From assembly GCF_902141855.1 (NCBI RefSeq), contig NZ_CABFVH010000032.1, forward strand, positions 1-64,000: a stretch of DNA of 64,000 nucleotides. The letters are read 5' to 3'. This DNA comes from Methylobacterium dankookense. Lineage in GTDB: Bacteria; Pseudomonadota; Alphaproteobacteria; Rhizobiales; Beijerinckiaceae. The position numbers were made by a program, and so were the translations under genes. Within the stretch, counting starts at the first letter, position 1. Each line of letters begins with the position of its first letter. Positions 49,469-58,185 of this stretch are shown here, in pieces. The notes beneath the pieces are model-generated. The model did not search any database. It saw only the letters and a list, made by a program, of their open reading frames with translations, and was not told the DNA's origin.

Positions 49469-51579
49469 GCGGCCTTGGGAGAGATGGGAGCATTCAGGAC
49501 GAGACGCGGGCCCCCTCTCCCGTTCGGGAGAGAGTTGGGGTGAGGGTCGAGAACTCTACGGACAGAGCGGAGCCGGAGCCGCTTCACGGTCGCGACCTCT
49601 CCGGACACTTCTCATCCCTCACCCCGACCCTCTCCCGGACGGGAGAGGGGGCCCGTGGCGCTTCCGGCGAATCGATCGAAGCCGGATCTTCCCCCACGGA
49701 GCATGCCGGGACATCCGGCATCTCCCGCCGTGCCCTCCTCGCCGGCCTCGGCGCGCTGCTTCTCCCGCGCCCCGCCCGGGCCGAGGCCCCGCGCCTGCCC
49801 GAGACCCCGCTCGTGGTCGATCTCGCGGCCAGGGGGCGCCGGCTCGGGCAGCCCGGCGGCGCGGTGCGCACGCTGATCGCGAAGGCGCGCGACGTGCGCT
49901 ACCTGTCGGTGTGCAGCTACAGCCGCCTCGTCGGCTACGATGCCGATCTCGCCCTGAAGCCCGACGTGCTGGAGGCGGTGGAGGTCGAGGGTGGGCGCTT
50001 CACCCTGCGCCTGCGCGCGGGCCATCGCTGGTCGGACGGCCCGCCCTTCACGGCGGAGGATTTCCGCTACTACTGGGAGGATGTCGCCAACGAGCACGAG
50101 CTGAGCCCCGGCGGGCCGCCCGACTTCCTGATGCTCGATGGCAAGCCGCCCGCGGTGAGCTTCCCGGACGCGCGCACCGTGATCTATGCCTGGGAGCGGC
50201 CGAACCCGCGCTTCCTGCCCGCGCTCGCCGCCCCGCGCGATCCGCTGATCTACCGGCCGGCCCACTACCTGAAAGCCTTCCATCCGCGCTACGCCGGCCG
50301 CGAGGCGGCCGAGGCGCTCGCCAAGCGCGAGAGGCTGCGCAGCTGGGCGGCCCTGCACAACCGGATGGACGACAATTTCGAGCTGAACAATCCGGACTGC
50401 CCGACGCTCCAGCCCTGGCAGCCCCGCACCCGGGCGCCGGCCACCCGCTTCGTCTTCGAGCGCAACCCGCACTACCACCGGGTCGACACCGCCGGCACGC
50501 AGCTGCCCTATCTCGATTCGATCCTCATGGACGTGGCCTCGACGGGGCTGCTCGTCGCCAAGACCAATGCCGGCGAGGCGGACCTGATGTTCCGCGGCCT
50601 CTCGATGTCCGACATCCCGAGCCTGCGCGAGGGCGAGCGGGCGCACCGCTACCGCACCCATCTCTGGCCGCTGGCCCGCGGCTCCGAACTCGCCCTCTAC
50701 CCGAACCTGACCACCCTCGATCCGGGCTGGCGCGCGCTGAACCGCGACCCGCGCTACCGCCACGCCCTGTCCTTCGCCATCGACCGGCGCACCCTCAACA
50801 ACACCCTGCTCTTCGGCCTCGGCACCGAGGGCAACGACACGATCGTGCCGGAGAGCCCGCTCTTCTCGCCGGAGCTGCGCACCCTCCACGCCACCTACGA
50901 CCCCGACCAGGCCAACCGTCTCCTCGACGCGGCAGGGCTGCACAAGCGCGACGGCTCCGGCATGCGCCTGATGCCGGACGGGCGCCCGGTCGAGATCGTG
51001 GTCGAGAGCGACGGGGAGGCGAGCCTGATCCTCGACGGGCTCCTGCTCATCACCGAGTTCTGGCGGGAGGTGGGCCTGCGCCTCGTGGTGAAGCCGCAGG
51101 AGCGCACCAACCTGCGCCGCCGCTCGGTGGGCGGCATGACCGTGATGGTGGCCGCGCAAGGGCTCGACCTCGCCGTGCCCACCGCGATCATGCCCCCCGC
51201 CGAGCTGAGCCCGGCCCAGCCCGACCATTATTCCTGGCCGCGCTGGAGCCTGAACGTGGAGAGCCGCGGCGCCAGCGGCGAGCCCTGCGACCTGCCCGCC
51301 GTCCAGGCCCTGATCGACCTCGACCGGCAATGGCGGGACACGAACGACGCGGAGCGGCAGGCCGCGATCTGGCGCACCATGCTGCGCAGCCATGCCGAGA
51401 ACCAATGGGTGATCGGCACGGTGGCGGGCGCCCTGCAGCCCGTCGTCGGCGCCGACCGCCTCGCCAACCTGCCGGACCGGGCGCTCTATTCCTGGGACCC
51501 CACCGCGATGATCGGCGTGCAGCGCCTCGACGAGTTCTTCTGGGATTCCGAGGCCGAGCGCCGGGTGGAGGCGCGATGA
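49465..51579 (+). CDS. Extracellular solute-binding protein family 5 with an in-frame palindromic insertion before its Tat signal
   Basis: A 704-residue binding protein of the peptide/nickel-oligopeptide class (RLRAGHRWSDGPPFTAEDFRYYWEDV; RFVFERNPHYHRVD; LSFAIDRRTLNNTLLFG). A Tat-type signal, ISRRALLAGLGALLLPRPARA, begins near residue 84. The first ~83 residues come mostly from copy 2 of the palindromic element, so the signal is far from the N-terminus. No ATG, GTG or TTG lies between the element and the signal in this frame; ATG 49465 overlaps the upstream stop. Whether export still works is open. Confidence 0.83.
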   Translation: MSGLGRDGSIQDETRAPSPVRERVGVRVENSTDRAEPEPLHGRDLSGHFSSLTPTLSRTGEGARGASGESIEAGSSPTEHAGTSGISRRALLAGLGALLLPRPARAEAPRLPETPLVVDLAARGRRLGQPGGAVRTLIAKARDVRYLSVCSYSRLVGYDADLALKPDVLEAVEVEGGRFTLRLRAGHRWSDGPPFTAEDFRYYWEDVANEHELSPGGPPDFLMLDGKPPAVSFPDARTVIYAWERPNPRFLPALAAPRDPLIYRPAHYLKAFHPRYAGREAAEALAKRERLRSWAALHNRMDDNFELNNPDCPTLQPWQPRTRAPATRFVFERNPHYHRVDTAGTQLPYLDSILMDVASTGLLVAKTNAGEADLMFRGLSMSDIPSLREGERAHRYRTHLWPLARGSELALYPNLTTLDPGWRALNRDPRYRHALSFAIDRRTLNNTLLFGLGTEGNDTIVPESPLFSPELRTLHATYDPDQANRLLDAAGLHKRDGSGMRLMPDGRPVEIVVESDGEASLILDGLLLITEFWREVGLRLVVKPQERTNLRRRSVGGMTVMVAAQGLDLAVPTAIMPPAELSPAQPDHYSWPRWSLNVESRGASGEPCDLPAVQALIDLDRQWRDTNDAERQAAIWRTMLRSHAENQWVIGTVAGALQPVVGADRLANLPDRALYSWDPTAMIGVQRLDEFFWDSEAERRVEAR
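49492..49662. repeat. Palindromic repetitive element, copy 2, inside a solute-binding-protein gene
   Basis: Arms 49509-49546 and 49616-49653 are 38-base inverted repeats that match at 35 positions, each with an inner CTCCCGTTCGGGAG-like hairpin. The middle matches copy 1. It is read in the same frame as copy 1 and gives the shared peptide pattern PSPVRER..VRVENSTDRAEPEP. Both copies have the same orientation. Confidence 0.88.
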
Positions 51580-52592
51580 TCGGCCTCGTCCTCCGCCGGC
51601 TCGTCACGATGGCGCTGACGCTGCTGCTGATCTCGGCGCTCGTCTTCTTCGTGATCAAGCTGCCGCCCGGCGACTTCCTGACGAACCGCATCATGGAGCT
51701 GCGGGCCGGCGGCGAGGCGGCCTCGGTGGCCAAGGCCGAGCTGCTGATCCGCCAATACGGGCTCGACCGGCCGGTCTGGCAGCAATACCTGATGTGGGTC
51801 GGGCTGATGCCGGGCTCGGCCGGGTTCTCCGGCCTCCTCCAGGGCGATTGGGGCTGGTCCTTCGAGTACGACCGCCCGGTGGCCGAGGTGGTGGGCGACG
51901 CGCTCTGGCTGACCCTCGTCGTCAACCTCGCCGCCCTCGTCTTCGTCCACGTGGTCGCGATCCCGATCGCGATCTACTCGGCCACGCACCGGCACTCCCT
52001 CGGCGATGCGGTGGTGACGGTGCTCGGCTATGTCGGGCTCGCCGTGCCGGGCTTCCTGCTGGCGCTGATCCTGCTGTTCTACGCCAACCGCTGGTTCGGC
52101 CTCTCCATCGGCGGCCTCTACGACGCGCAGTTCACCGGCAAGCCCTGGGACGGGGCGAAGATCCGCTCGCTCCTCGCGCATCTCGTGGTGCCGACCCTGG
52201 TGATCGGCCTCGGGGGCACCGCGGCCATGATCCGGCGCATGCGCGCCAACCTCCTCGACGAGCTCGCCAAGCCCTACACGGTGACGGCGCGCGCCAAGGG
52301 CCTGCCGCCGACGCGCGCGCTGCTGAAATACCCGTTCCGGATGTCGCTGAATCCGTTCGTGGCCGATATCGGCAACCTGCTGCCGCACCTCGTCTCGGGC
52401 TCGGTGCTGGTCTCCTTGGTGATGAGCCTGCCCACCGTCGGGCCGCTGCTGCTCGAGGCGCTGCGCAGCCAGGACCAGTTCATGGCCGGCTTCATCCTGA
52501 TGTTCGTGGCGGGGCTCACCGTCTTCGGCATGCTGGTCTCGGACCTCGTCCTGGTCTGGCTCGACCCGCGCATCCGGATGGGCGCCCGATGA
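51576..52592 (+). CDS. Oligopeptide-type ABC transporter permease (OppB class)
   Basis: A 338-residue permease with about six helices. The family N-terminus is LRRLVTMALTLLLISALVFFVIKLPPGD. The coupling motif ANLLDELAKPYTVTARAKGL is the EAA loop that docks on the ATPase. It is overlapped by the binding-protein stop (ATGA), and it overlaps the next permease by four bases. Confidence 0.9.
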   Translation: MIGLVLRRLVTMALTLLLISALVFFVIKLPPGDFLTNRIMELRAGGEAASVAKAELLIRQYGLDRPVWQQYLMWVGLMPGSAGFSGLLQGDWGWSFEYDRPVAEVVGDALWLTLVVNLAALVFVHVVAIPIAIYSATHRHSLGDAVVTVLGYVGLAVPGFLLALILLFYANRWFGLSIGGLYDAQFTGKPWDGAKIRSLLAHLVVPTLVIGLGGTAAMIRRMRANLLDELAKPYTVTARAKGLPPTRALLKYPFRMSLNPFVADIGNLLPHLVSGSVLVSLVMSLPTVGPLLLEALRSQDQFMAGFILMFVAGLTVFGMLVSDLVLVWLDPRIRMGAR

Positions 52593-53737
52593 GCGACCGG
52601 ACGCGAGACCGCGCACATTTCATCGATCCGGCCCCCTTCGATCCGGAGGCGACCCGCGAGGGCAGCCGCGAGGCGCTCTCCGCCCGGCGCCTGTTCCTGC
52701 GCCGCTTCCTCCGTCACCGCATGGCGGTGGCCTCCGGCCTGATCCTGCTCGCGCTCTACGCCACCGTGCCCTTCGTGGAATGGCTCGCGCCCTACGGCCA
52801 GGCCCGGCGCAACGGCGACTTCCTCTACGCGCCGCCGCAGGGCGTGCACCTGTTCCACGAGGGCCGCCTCGTCGGGCCCTTCACCTATCCCTACCGGGCC
52901 CAGCTCGACCTGGAGACCTTCCGGCGCGACTACGTGATGGACCGGACGACGCCGCAGCCCCTGCGCTTCCTCTGCCGCGGCGACGCCTATGCCTGGCTCG
53001 GGCTGATCGCGAGCGACCGCCACCTCGTCTGCCCGCCCGAGGGCGGCACGCTCTTCCTCCTCGGCACCGACCGGCTCGGGCGCGACATCTTCTCGCGCAT
53101 GATCTACGGGGCGCGCATCTCCCTCGTCATCGGGCTCGTGGGCGTCGCCATCTCCTTCGCCCTCGGCCTGCTGTTCGGCGGGCTCGCCGGCTATTTCGGC
53201 GGATGGGTCGATGCCGCCGTGCAGCGCCTGATCGAGCTGGTGCGGGCGCTGCCGGAGCTGCCGCTCTGGCTCGCCCTCTCGGCGGCGCTGCCGCCGAACT
53301 GGAGCCCGCTCTGGATCTTCTTCGGCATCACCCTGATCCTCGGCCTGCTCGACTGGCCGGGCCTGGCGCGGGCGGTGCGCGGCAAGCTGCTGGCCCTGCG
53401 CGAGGAGGATTTCGTGGCCGCCGCCGAGCTGATGGGCGCCTCGCCCGTCCGCGTGATCGCGCGGCACCTGATCCCGAACTTCATGAGCCACCTGATCGCC
53501 TCGGCGACGCTCTCGATCCCGGGCATGATCCTCGGCGAGACGGCGCTCTCCTTCCTCGGCCTGGGCCTGCGCCCGCCGGTGACGAGCTGGGGCGTGCTCC
53601 TCAACGAGGCGCAGAACCTCGCCGCCGTGCAGCTCTATCCCTGGCTGCTCGTGCCCGTGCTGCCGGTGCTCGTCACCGTGCTCGCCTTCAACTTCCTGGG
53701 CGACGGCCTGCGCGACGCCGCCGACCCCTATCACTGA
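52589..53737 (+). CDS. Oligopeptide-type ABC transporter permease (OppC class)
   Basis: A 382-residue permease. After a cytoplasmic start, the first helix is RMAVASGLILLALYATVPFVEWLAP. The family block LGTDRLGRDIFSRMIYGARISLVIGLVG follows a ~100-residue periplasmic insertion (about 75-165) longer than in many OppC proteins. The EAA loop is EEDFVAAAELMGASPVRVI. It pairs with the gene before it. Confidence 0.9.
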   Translation: MSDRTRDRAHFIDPAPFDPEATREGSREALSARRLFLRRFLRHRMAVASGLILLALYATVPFVEWLAPYGQARRNGDFLYAPPQGVHLFHEGRLVGPFTYPYRAQLDLETFRRDYVMDRTTPQPLRFLCRGDAYAWLGLIASDRHLVCPPEGGTLFLLGTDRLGRDIFSRMIYGARISLVIGLVGVAISFALGLLFGGLAGYFGGWVDAAVQRLIELVRALPELPLWLALSAALPPNWSPLWIFFGITLILGLLDWPGLARAVRGKLLALREEDFVAAAELMGASPVRVIARHLIPNFMSHLIASATLSIPGMILGETALSFLGLGLRPPVTSWGVLLNEAQNLAAVQLYPWLLVPVLPVLVTVLAFNFLGDGLRDAADPYH

Positions 53738-53748
53738 GACCCGAGACC

Positions 53749-55068
53749 ATGGACGACCTCGCCCGCGCCCTGACCGCGCGCACGGCCACGCTCGGCGTGA
53801 TCGGCCTCGGCTATGTCGGCCTGCCCCTGGCGCTCGCCGCCGTGCGGGCCGGCTTCTCGGTGATCGGCTTCGACATCAACCCGGAGCGGGTCGCGCGCAT
53901 CAATGCGGGCGAGCCGGTGATCAGCCATCTCGACACGGAGGGCCTGCGCGCCGCGATCGCCACCGGGCGCCTGCGCGCCAGCACCGCCATGGCGGAGCTG
54001 AGCCTGCCGGACGCCATCCTGATCTGCGTGCCGACGCCGCTGACGCCCCAGCGCGAGCCGGACCTCTCCTTCATCCGCGTGACGGCCGCCGACATCGCCC
54101 GGACGCTCCGCCCCGGCCAGCTCGTGGTGCTCGAATCGACCACCTGGCCCGGCACGACGGAGGAGGTGCTGAAGCCCATCCTCGAGGCCGGCGGCCTGAA
54201 GAGCGGGCGGGACTTCTTCCTCGCCTTCTCGCCCGAGCGCGAGGATCCGGGCAATGACCGGCACAGCCTCTCCACCGTCCCGAAGGTGGTGGGCGGCGAC
54301 GGCGCGCAGGCCCGCGACCTCGCCGAGCGGCTCTACGGAGCGATCGTCACGCGCACCGTGCCCGTCTCCTCGACGGCGGTGGCCGAAGCCGTGAAGCTCA
54401 CCGAGAACATCTTCCGCGCCGTCAACATCGCCCTCGTGAACGAGCTGAAGGTGGTCTACGACGCGATGGGTATCGACGTCTGGGAGGTGATCGAGGCGGC
54501 CTCGACCAAGCCCTTCGGCTACATGCCGTTCCATCCGGGGCCCGGCCTCGGCGGCCACTGCATCCCGATCGACCCGTTCTACCTGACCTGGAAGGCGCGC
54601 GAGTTCGACGTGGCGACGCGCTTCATCGAGCTCGCCGGCGAGGTGAACCGCGCCATGCCCCATTACGTGGTCGAGCGCCTCGCCCAGGCCCTGGACCGCC
54701 GCGGCCGGACGCTCTCGGGCGCCGCGATCCTGATGGTCGGCATCGCCTACAAGCGCAATCTCGACGACATGCGCGAGAGCCCGGCCCTGAAGCTGATCGC
54801 CCTCCTGGAGGCACGCGGCGCGCAGGTGCGCTACCACGACCCCCACGTTCCCGATATCCCGCCGAGCCGTGCCCACGGCGCGCTCGCGGGCCGCAGTTCG
54901 GTGGCGCTGACGCCGGAGGCCCTGCGGGCCTGCGACGCCGCCCTCATCGTCACCGACCACGACGGCATCGACTACGCCGCCATCCTCGCCCACGCCCCCC
55001 TGGTGGCCGACACCCGCAACGCCTGCGCCCGCGCCGGGCTCGACGGCCCGAACCTCGTGAAGTGCTGA
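53749..55068 (+). CDS. UDP-sugar 6-dehydrogenase (WbpA/UDP-N-acetylglucosamine dehydrogenase type)
   Basis: A 439-residue NAD-dependent enzyme that oxidises the C6 hydroxyl of a UDP-sugar to a uronic acid. The N-terminal NAD motif is VIGLGYVGLPLALAAVRAG. The conserved stretch GHCIPIDPFYL carries the catalytic Cys, and AEAVKLTENIFRAVNIALVNE is the middle helix. The length and the EDPGN substrate loop suit the N-acetyl-sugar group rather than plain UDP-glucose dehydrogenase. It is eleven bases after the permease and closes the glycan operon. Confidence 0.9.
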   Translation: MDDLARALTARTATLGVIGLGYVGLPLALAAVRAGFSVIGFDINPERVARINAGEPVISHLDTEGLRAAIATGRLRASTAMAELSLPDAILICVPTPLTPQREPDLSFIRVTAADIARTLRPGQLVVLESTTWPGTTEEVLKPILEAGGLKSGRDFFLAFSPEREDPGNDRHSLSTVPKVVGGDGAQARDLAERLYGAIVTRTVPVSSTAVAEAVKLTENIFRAVNIALVNELKVVYDAMGIDVWEVIEAASTKPFGYMPFHPGPGLGGHCIPIDPFYLTWKAREFDVATRFIELAGEVNRAMPHYVVERLAQALDRRGRTLSGAAILMVGIAYKRNLDDMRESPALKLIALLEARGAQVRYHDPHVPDIPPSRAHGALAGRSSVALTPEALRACDAALIVTDHDGIDYAAILAHAPLVADTRNACARAGLDGPNLVKC

Positions 55069-55175
55069 CGCCTCGACGAAAAGCGCGGCCATGCGCGAGG
55101 CGGCTGCGAAAACCCGATTGACGATTGCCTCCCCGCCCCCTAAACGCATCCGCACACCGCCGGAAACGGACGGTT

Positions 55176-55260
55176 GCCCAGGTGGCGGAATTGGTAGACG
55201 CGCTGGTTTCAGGTACCAGTCTCGCAAGAGGTGAAGGTTCGAGTCCTTTCCTGGGCACCA
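55176..55260 (+). tRNA. tRNA-Leu (anticodon CAG)
   Basis: An 85-nt class II tRNA with encoded CCA. The acceptor GCCCAGG pairs with CCTGGGC, the anticodon arm CTGGT-TTCAGGT-ACCAG gives CAG, and the variable arm is GTCTCGCAAGAGGT. The T-arm is GGTTCGAGTCC. An integrase remnant begins 26 bases downstream. Confidence 0.95.
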
Positions 55261-55285
55261 TCAGCCGCCTAAAGCGCTGATCCGC

Positions 55286-55673
55286 TTATACTTTCGGACA
55301 CCCCTCCCGCACCGGGTCGACTGGTACGGAATTTCCTCGAGCCGCGCGCGCCATTTTCGCTCGGTCCGCAGTGCGCGTGTAGACCGCGCTTTCCCGGCTT
55401 CCATCCGAACAGAGCGTTGAGCTGCGCCTCGGTCGCGTCATCCTCGGCCGCGCGGCGCGCGCCGGCCTTGCGCGAACCGTGCGCCGATCCCGGGCAATGG
55501 GCCTCCCGACAGACCTTCCCGAACCCTGGGCCGAGGCTCTCCTTCGTGAAGGGGAGGGCGCGCTCGGTCCAGATGAAGGTGAGCTCGCCCGTCTTGGTCG
55601 CGGCGGCGAGGGCCGCGAAGATCGGCGCGATCACCACCATGCCCGTCTTCTCGGTCCGGGCACGATCCGCAGG
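55286..55673 (-). pseudogene. Tyrosine recombinase (phage integrase) C-terminal remnant, frameshifted
   Basis: The minus strand reads the integrase catalytic end in two frames. The first part is EKTGMVVIAPIFAALAAA, then SAHGSRKAGARRAAE (the HxxR box) and TEAQLNALFGW. One base shift later comes YTRTADRAKMARAARG with the active-site Tyr (codon 55379-55381), ending at TAA 55286-55288. Upstream the frame is closed by a TGA at 55674-55676. Both features show it is dead. It lies just 3' of tRNA-Leu, the usual attachment target of such integrases. Confidence 0.8.
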
Positions 55674-55883
55674 TCACTCCAAACAGTCCCGAGCCTGCAG
55701 GGCCGCGTAGCCCTTCGGTGCCGTGCCGGCGCGGAGCCGCTCGCGCTCGGTCGGCGTCGGAGCGCGGTCGAGGTTGACAAGGTCGGCGATGATAGGGCGA
55801 CCCACCGCCAGCCTCCCAGCATCCCGTTCCTTCCATCCGTGAGAATGACCTTTGCAGAGTCTCGACGGTGACACAGGGATCAT
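55674..55883 (-). CDS. Short fragment of unknown origin upstream of the integrase remnant
   Basis: A 69-residue frame (GRPIIADLVNLDRAPTPTER, GYAALQARDCLE) ends in the stop that closes the integrase remnant. It is probably another decayed piece of the lost element, but it matches no family I know. Confidence 0.2.
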   Translation of the reverse strand: MIPVSPSRLCKGHSHGWKERDAGRLAVGRPIIADLVNLDRAPTPTERERLRAGTAPKGYAALQARDCLE

Positions 55884-55950
55884 AGTAACAACTTAGAAAG
55901 ACCGCGAGATCGAGCATCCTTGCATAGCAGGAATTGCACGAGATAAATTC

Positions 55951-56229
55951 ATGTACGGCGGTATGAAATCTAGGAACCTTCAAGGCCCGATCGCGGCAAA
56001 AATTCTGCTCAGAACCTCTTCTCCCGGCTTCGGATGCATGGCCGTACGGCTGTCCCGTGATGGCCTGCTCTTGATGAGCGAGAGGGCAAAGGATCTGCCG
56101 CTCTGGTTTCTGGTGGCGCTCGCTCCCTCCTTCGAGCCAACCCCTTGCGCGGTCGTCTGGCAAAACGGGGACGTCATCAGAGTTGCCGTCTTCGACGGCG
56201 CTGAACTTCTCCGCGCCGAGTGCGCTTGA
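55951..56229 (+). CDS. Possible PilZ-like small protein
   Basis: A 92-residue protein. CMAVRLSRDGLLLMSERAKDLP and PCAVVWQNGDVIRVAVF loosely follow the PilZ pattern of a variable-serine loop and a C-V-W beta-strand. The N-terminal RxxxR c-di-GMP-binding motif is missing, so it may be a degenerate or truncated copy. The start at ATG 55951 is uncertain. Between 55884 and 55950 nothing is seen. Confidence 0.4.
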   Translation: MYGGMKSRNLQGPIAAKILLRTSSPGFGCMAVRLSRDGLLLMSERAKDLPLWFLVALAPSFEPTPCAVVWQNGDVIRVAVFDGAELLRAECA

Positions 56230-56437
56230 GCCTCGGTCTCGCGCTGCCTGTGAGGGGCTGTTGTCACCCACGGGCGCCTCCGTCCCGCTGCTCCGCGGCG
56301 ACGAGGCTCGGTGCGTCGAGCCTCGAACGTGCTGAGTGCCAGCACAGGTTCGCGCAAGCATCGACGGTCAGACCAGTATGCAGCAGCTCGCCCTCGGCGT
56401 CCGTCCGATGGCGATGCGGGCATGCTGGGCTGAATAG

Positions 56438-56728
56438 ATGATCGATCAGACTCCTTGGCCCCAATTCCGTGGAAAGACCGCCGACCAACAGATCGATGAT
56501 CTCGCGGTTTCCATCGCAACGCTTGGTCAAGCGTATGAGGGCGTCGAAGGAGCTGAAGAAGCCTATATCGAAGGCGAGCTGACCCTCAGATTGCTCGCAA
56601 GCCTTGATGGCACCGAAAGACTTCTGAGGCTGGGCGCCCCTGAAAGGGTCGTGCTCCGTGCCATTGAACGCTTGCAAGCTGAATTGCTGGAGGCTGCCAG
56701 AATGCTAGCGCCGACCAGGTGCCATTGA
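56438..56728 (+). CDS. Hypothetical helical protein
   Basis: A 96-residue protein not recognised. It is helical and acidic (TADQQIDDLAVSIATLGQAYEG; EEAYIEGELTLRLLASLDG). An opposing frame on the minus strand is longer but compositionally poorer, so the plus frame was chosen. Confidence 0.45.
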   Translation: MIDQTPWPQFRGKTADQQIDDLAVSIATLGQAYEGVEGAEEAYIEGELTLRLLASLDGTERLLRLGAPERVVLRAIERLQAELLEAARMLAPTRCH

Positions 56729-56828
56729 GGCTCTCGGACGCACCTCCGCGCCAGGCGTGCGGCGGACGGATACGTTCATGCGGAGGCACCAAAGACTGCG
56801 CTGAGGGGCGGACCCACAGGGACGGGGT

Positions 56829-57728
56829 TCAATAGCTGCTCTGAATCAGACAACTCGGGCACAAGGCGCCTTCGGCGGCCGCTCGCGAGGAGAAGGGGCG
56901 GCCCTTGCGTCCGCGCAGTGCGTTCGCAGCCAGCGTATGGCTCGCCAGTTTCAGGTCCTGGGGCGCGGATTTCTGCGGAGTCGAGGACTGTGCCGTGAGC
57001 GTGTGAAGGAGTTCGAGCTCCCAGTCCTTCGGCTTGTAGATCCTGGCTCTCCGCGAGGTCTCGCCTTGGAGGAGCGCCAGGCCGGCCGCGGCCTCGCGCA
57101 GGCGTGTTCCGGGCGGTGCCCAATCCTCGACCGTCCGGCCGGTTATGGCGAGCACGTAGCTGCGTGTCTCGAGCGGAAGATTGCCCTTGCCCGCGAGCCA
57201 GTTCGCGACCCGTCCCGGACCGCCATTGTAGGCCGCAGCCGCCAAGCCGATATTGCCGAAGCGGCGCGTCAGCTCGCTCAGGAAGGCTGCGGATTTCGGG
57301 AGGGCTTCGGCCGGATCGAAGGGGTTCTTCAGGCCCCGGATGGCCGCCGTGGTCGGCATGAACTGGGCGATGCCCTGTGCGCCGGCCCGGCTGACCGCCC
57401 GCTCGTTGAAGCCGCTCTCCTGCTTGATGAGGCGCAGGAAGTAGTCGATCGGCACGGCGTGCGCGGCCGCCGCCTCTCGCGCCATGCGCTTCACCTCCGT
57501 GACGTCCCGTGCAGGCCCGGTGCCAGGCATCGGCTGGACGGGAAGCGACGCGGCCCGCACCATGATCGGGAGGTTGGCTTCGGGCTTGAGCTGAAGGGTT
57601 CGCGTTTCGCCCTCCGCCTGCAGGCCCTCCGCAATCGAGCCGCCGCGCGCCGTCGACAGATCGCCACATAGGGCAGCGCCGGCCAGGAGGATGAGCAGAG
57701 GTCGCAAGTGTCGAGTCCTTGCCCGCAT
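56829..57728 (-). CDS. Lytic transglycosylase (SLT domain)
   Basis: A 299-residue exported enzyme that cleaves peptidoglycan glycan strands. A signal peptide (LLILLAGAALCGDLSTARG) is followed by the SLT core at about 95-215. The catalytic Glu is in LIKQESGFNERAVSRAGAQG, GIAQFMPTTAA and AAAYNGGPGRV follow, and the last is the substrate-groove motif. The tail after residue 220 is basic and lacks family signals. No secretion-system genes adjoin it. Confidence 0.88.
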   Translation of the reverse strand: MRARTRHLRPLLILLAGAALCGDLSTARGGSIAEGLQAEGETRTLQLKPEANLPIMVRAASLPVQPMPGTGPARDVTEVKRMAREAAAAHAVPIDYFLRLIKQESGFNERAVSRAGAQGIAQFMPTTAAIRGLKNPFDPAEALPKSAAFLSELTRRFGNIGLAAAAYNGGPGRVANWLAGKGNLPLETRSYVLAITGRTVEDWAPPGTRLREAAAGLALLQGETSRRARIYKPKDWELELLHTLTAQSSTPQKSAPQDLKLASHTLAANALRGRKGRPFSSRAAAEGALCPSCLIQSSY

Positions 57729-57867
57729 TGTCGAGAGGGGATGGATGAAGTCTTGTCGGAGGGAGGCGAGAATCGATCTTTGAAGATCAGTTCATATTTT
57801 AGTTATCTGTCTTGTTGCGTGGAAACATACGCCCTATCTCCTGCCGCAGAGCCGGGGAGGTCCGATC

Positions 57868-58170
57868 ATGGTCAGGATTGCCGCGACAGCGTTCGCCATC
57901 CTTTTTGCAACCGCCGGGCTCGCTGCCGACGGCAAGCATCACCCCTCGCATCGCTCGGCGCCCGGTGCCTCGATGCTGGATCCGGCCTCCGAGGCGCGGA
58001 TCACGCAGGCGCCCGATCGCTCGACCGCGCCCGCGCGTCCCATCTCTGAGAGCGAGGCGCAGAACGCTCCCGTCCGTGGCTCGTCGGCGCCGGTCACCTG
58101 CAACGACCAGAACGCCTCCTCGCCGACCTGCTACACGGCGACCCAGCAGGCGCGGCCCATCACCCGTTGA
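57868..58170 (+). CDS. Small exported hypothetical protein
   Basis: A 100-residue protein with a Sec signal (IAATAFAILFATAGLAADG). The mature part is Ser/Ala/Pro-rich and disordered, with two Cys near the end (VTCNDQNASSPTCYT). Convergent with csgG, it may be a small periplasmic protein of the curli region; this is only a guess from position. Confidence 0.55.
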   Translation: MVRIAATAFAILFATAGLAADGKHHPSHRSAPGASMLDPASEARITQAPDRSTAPARPISESEAQNAPVRGSSAPVTCNDQNASSPTCYTATQQARPITR

Positions 58171-58185
58171 TGCCGTCGAGGCGTC

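Noticed and set aside
56264-56677. A 137-residue minus-strand frame overlapping the small gene at 56438
   Set aside because: Its composition is poorer and it has no context, so the plus-strand frame was preferred.
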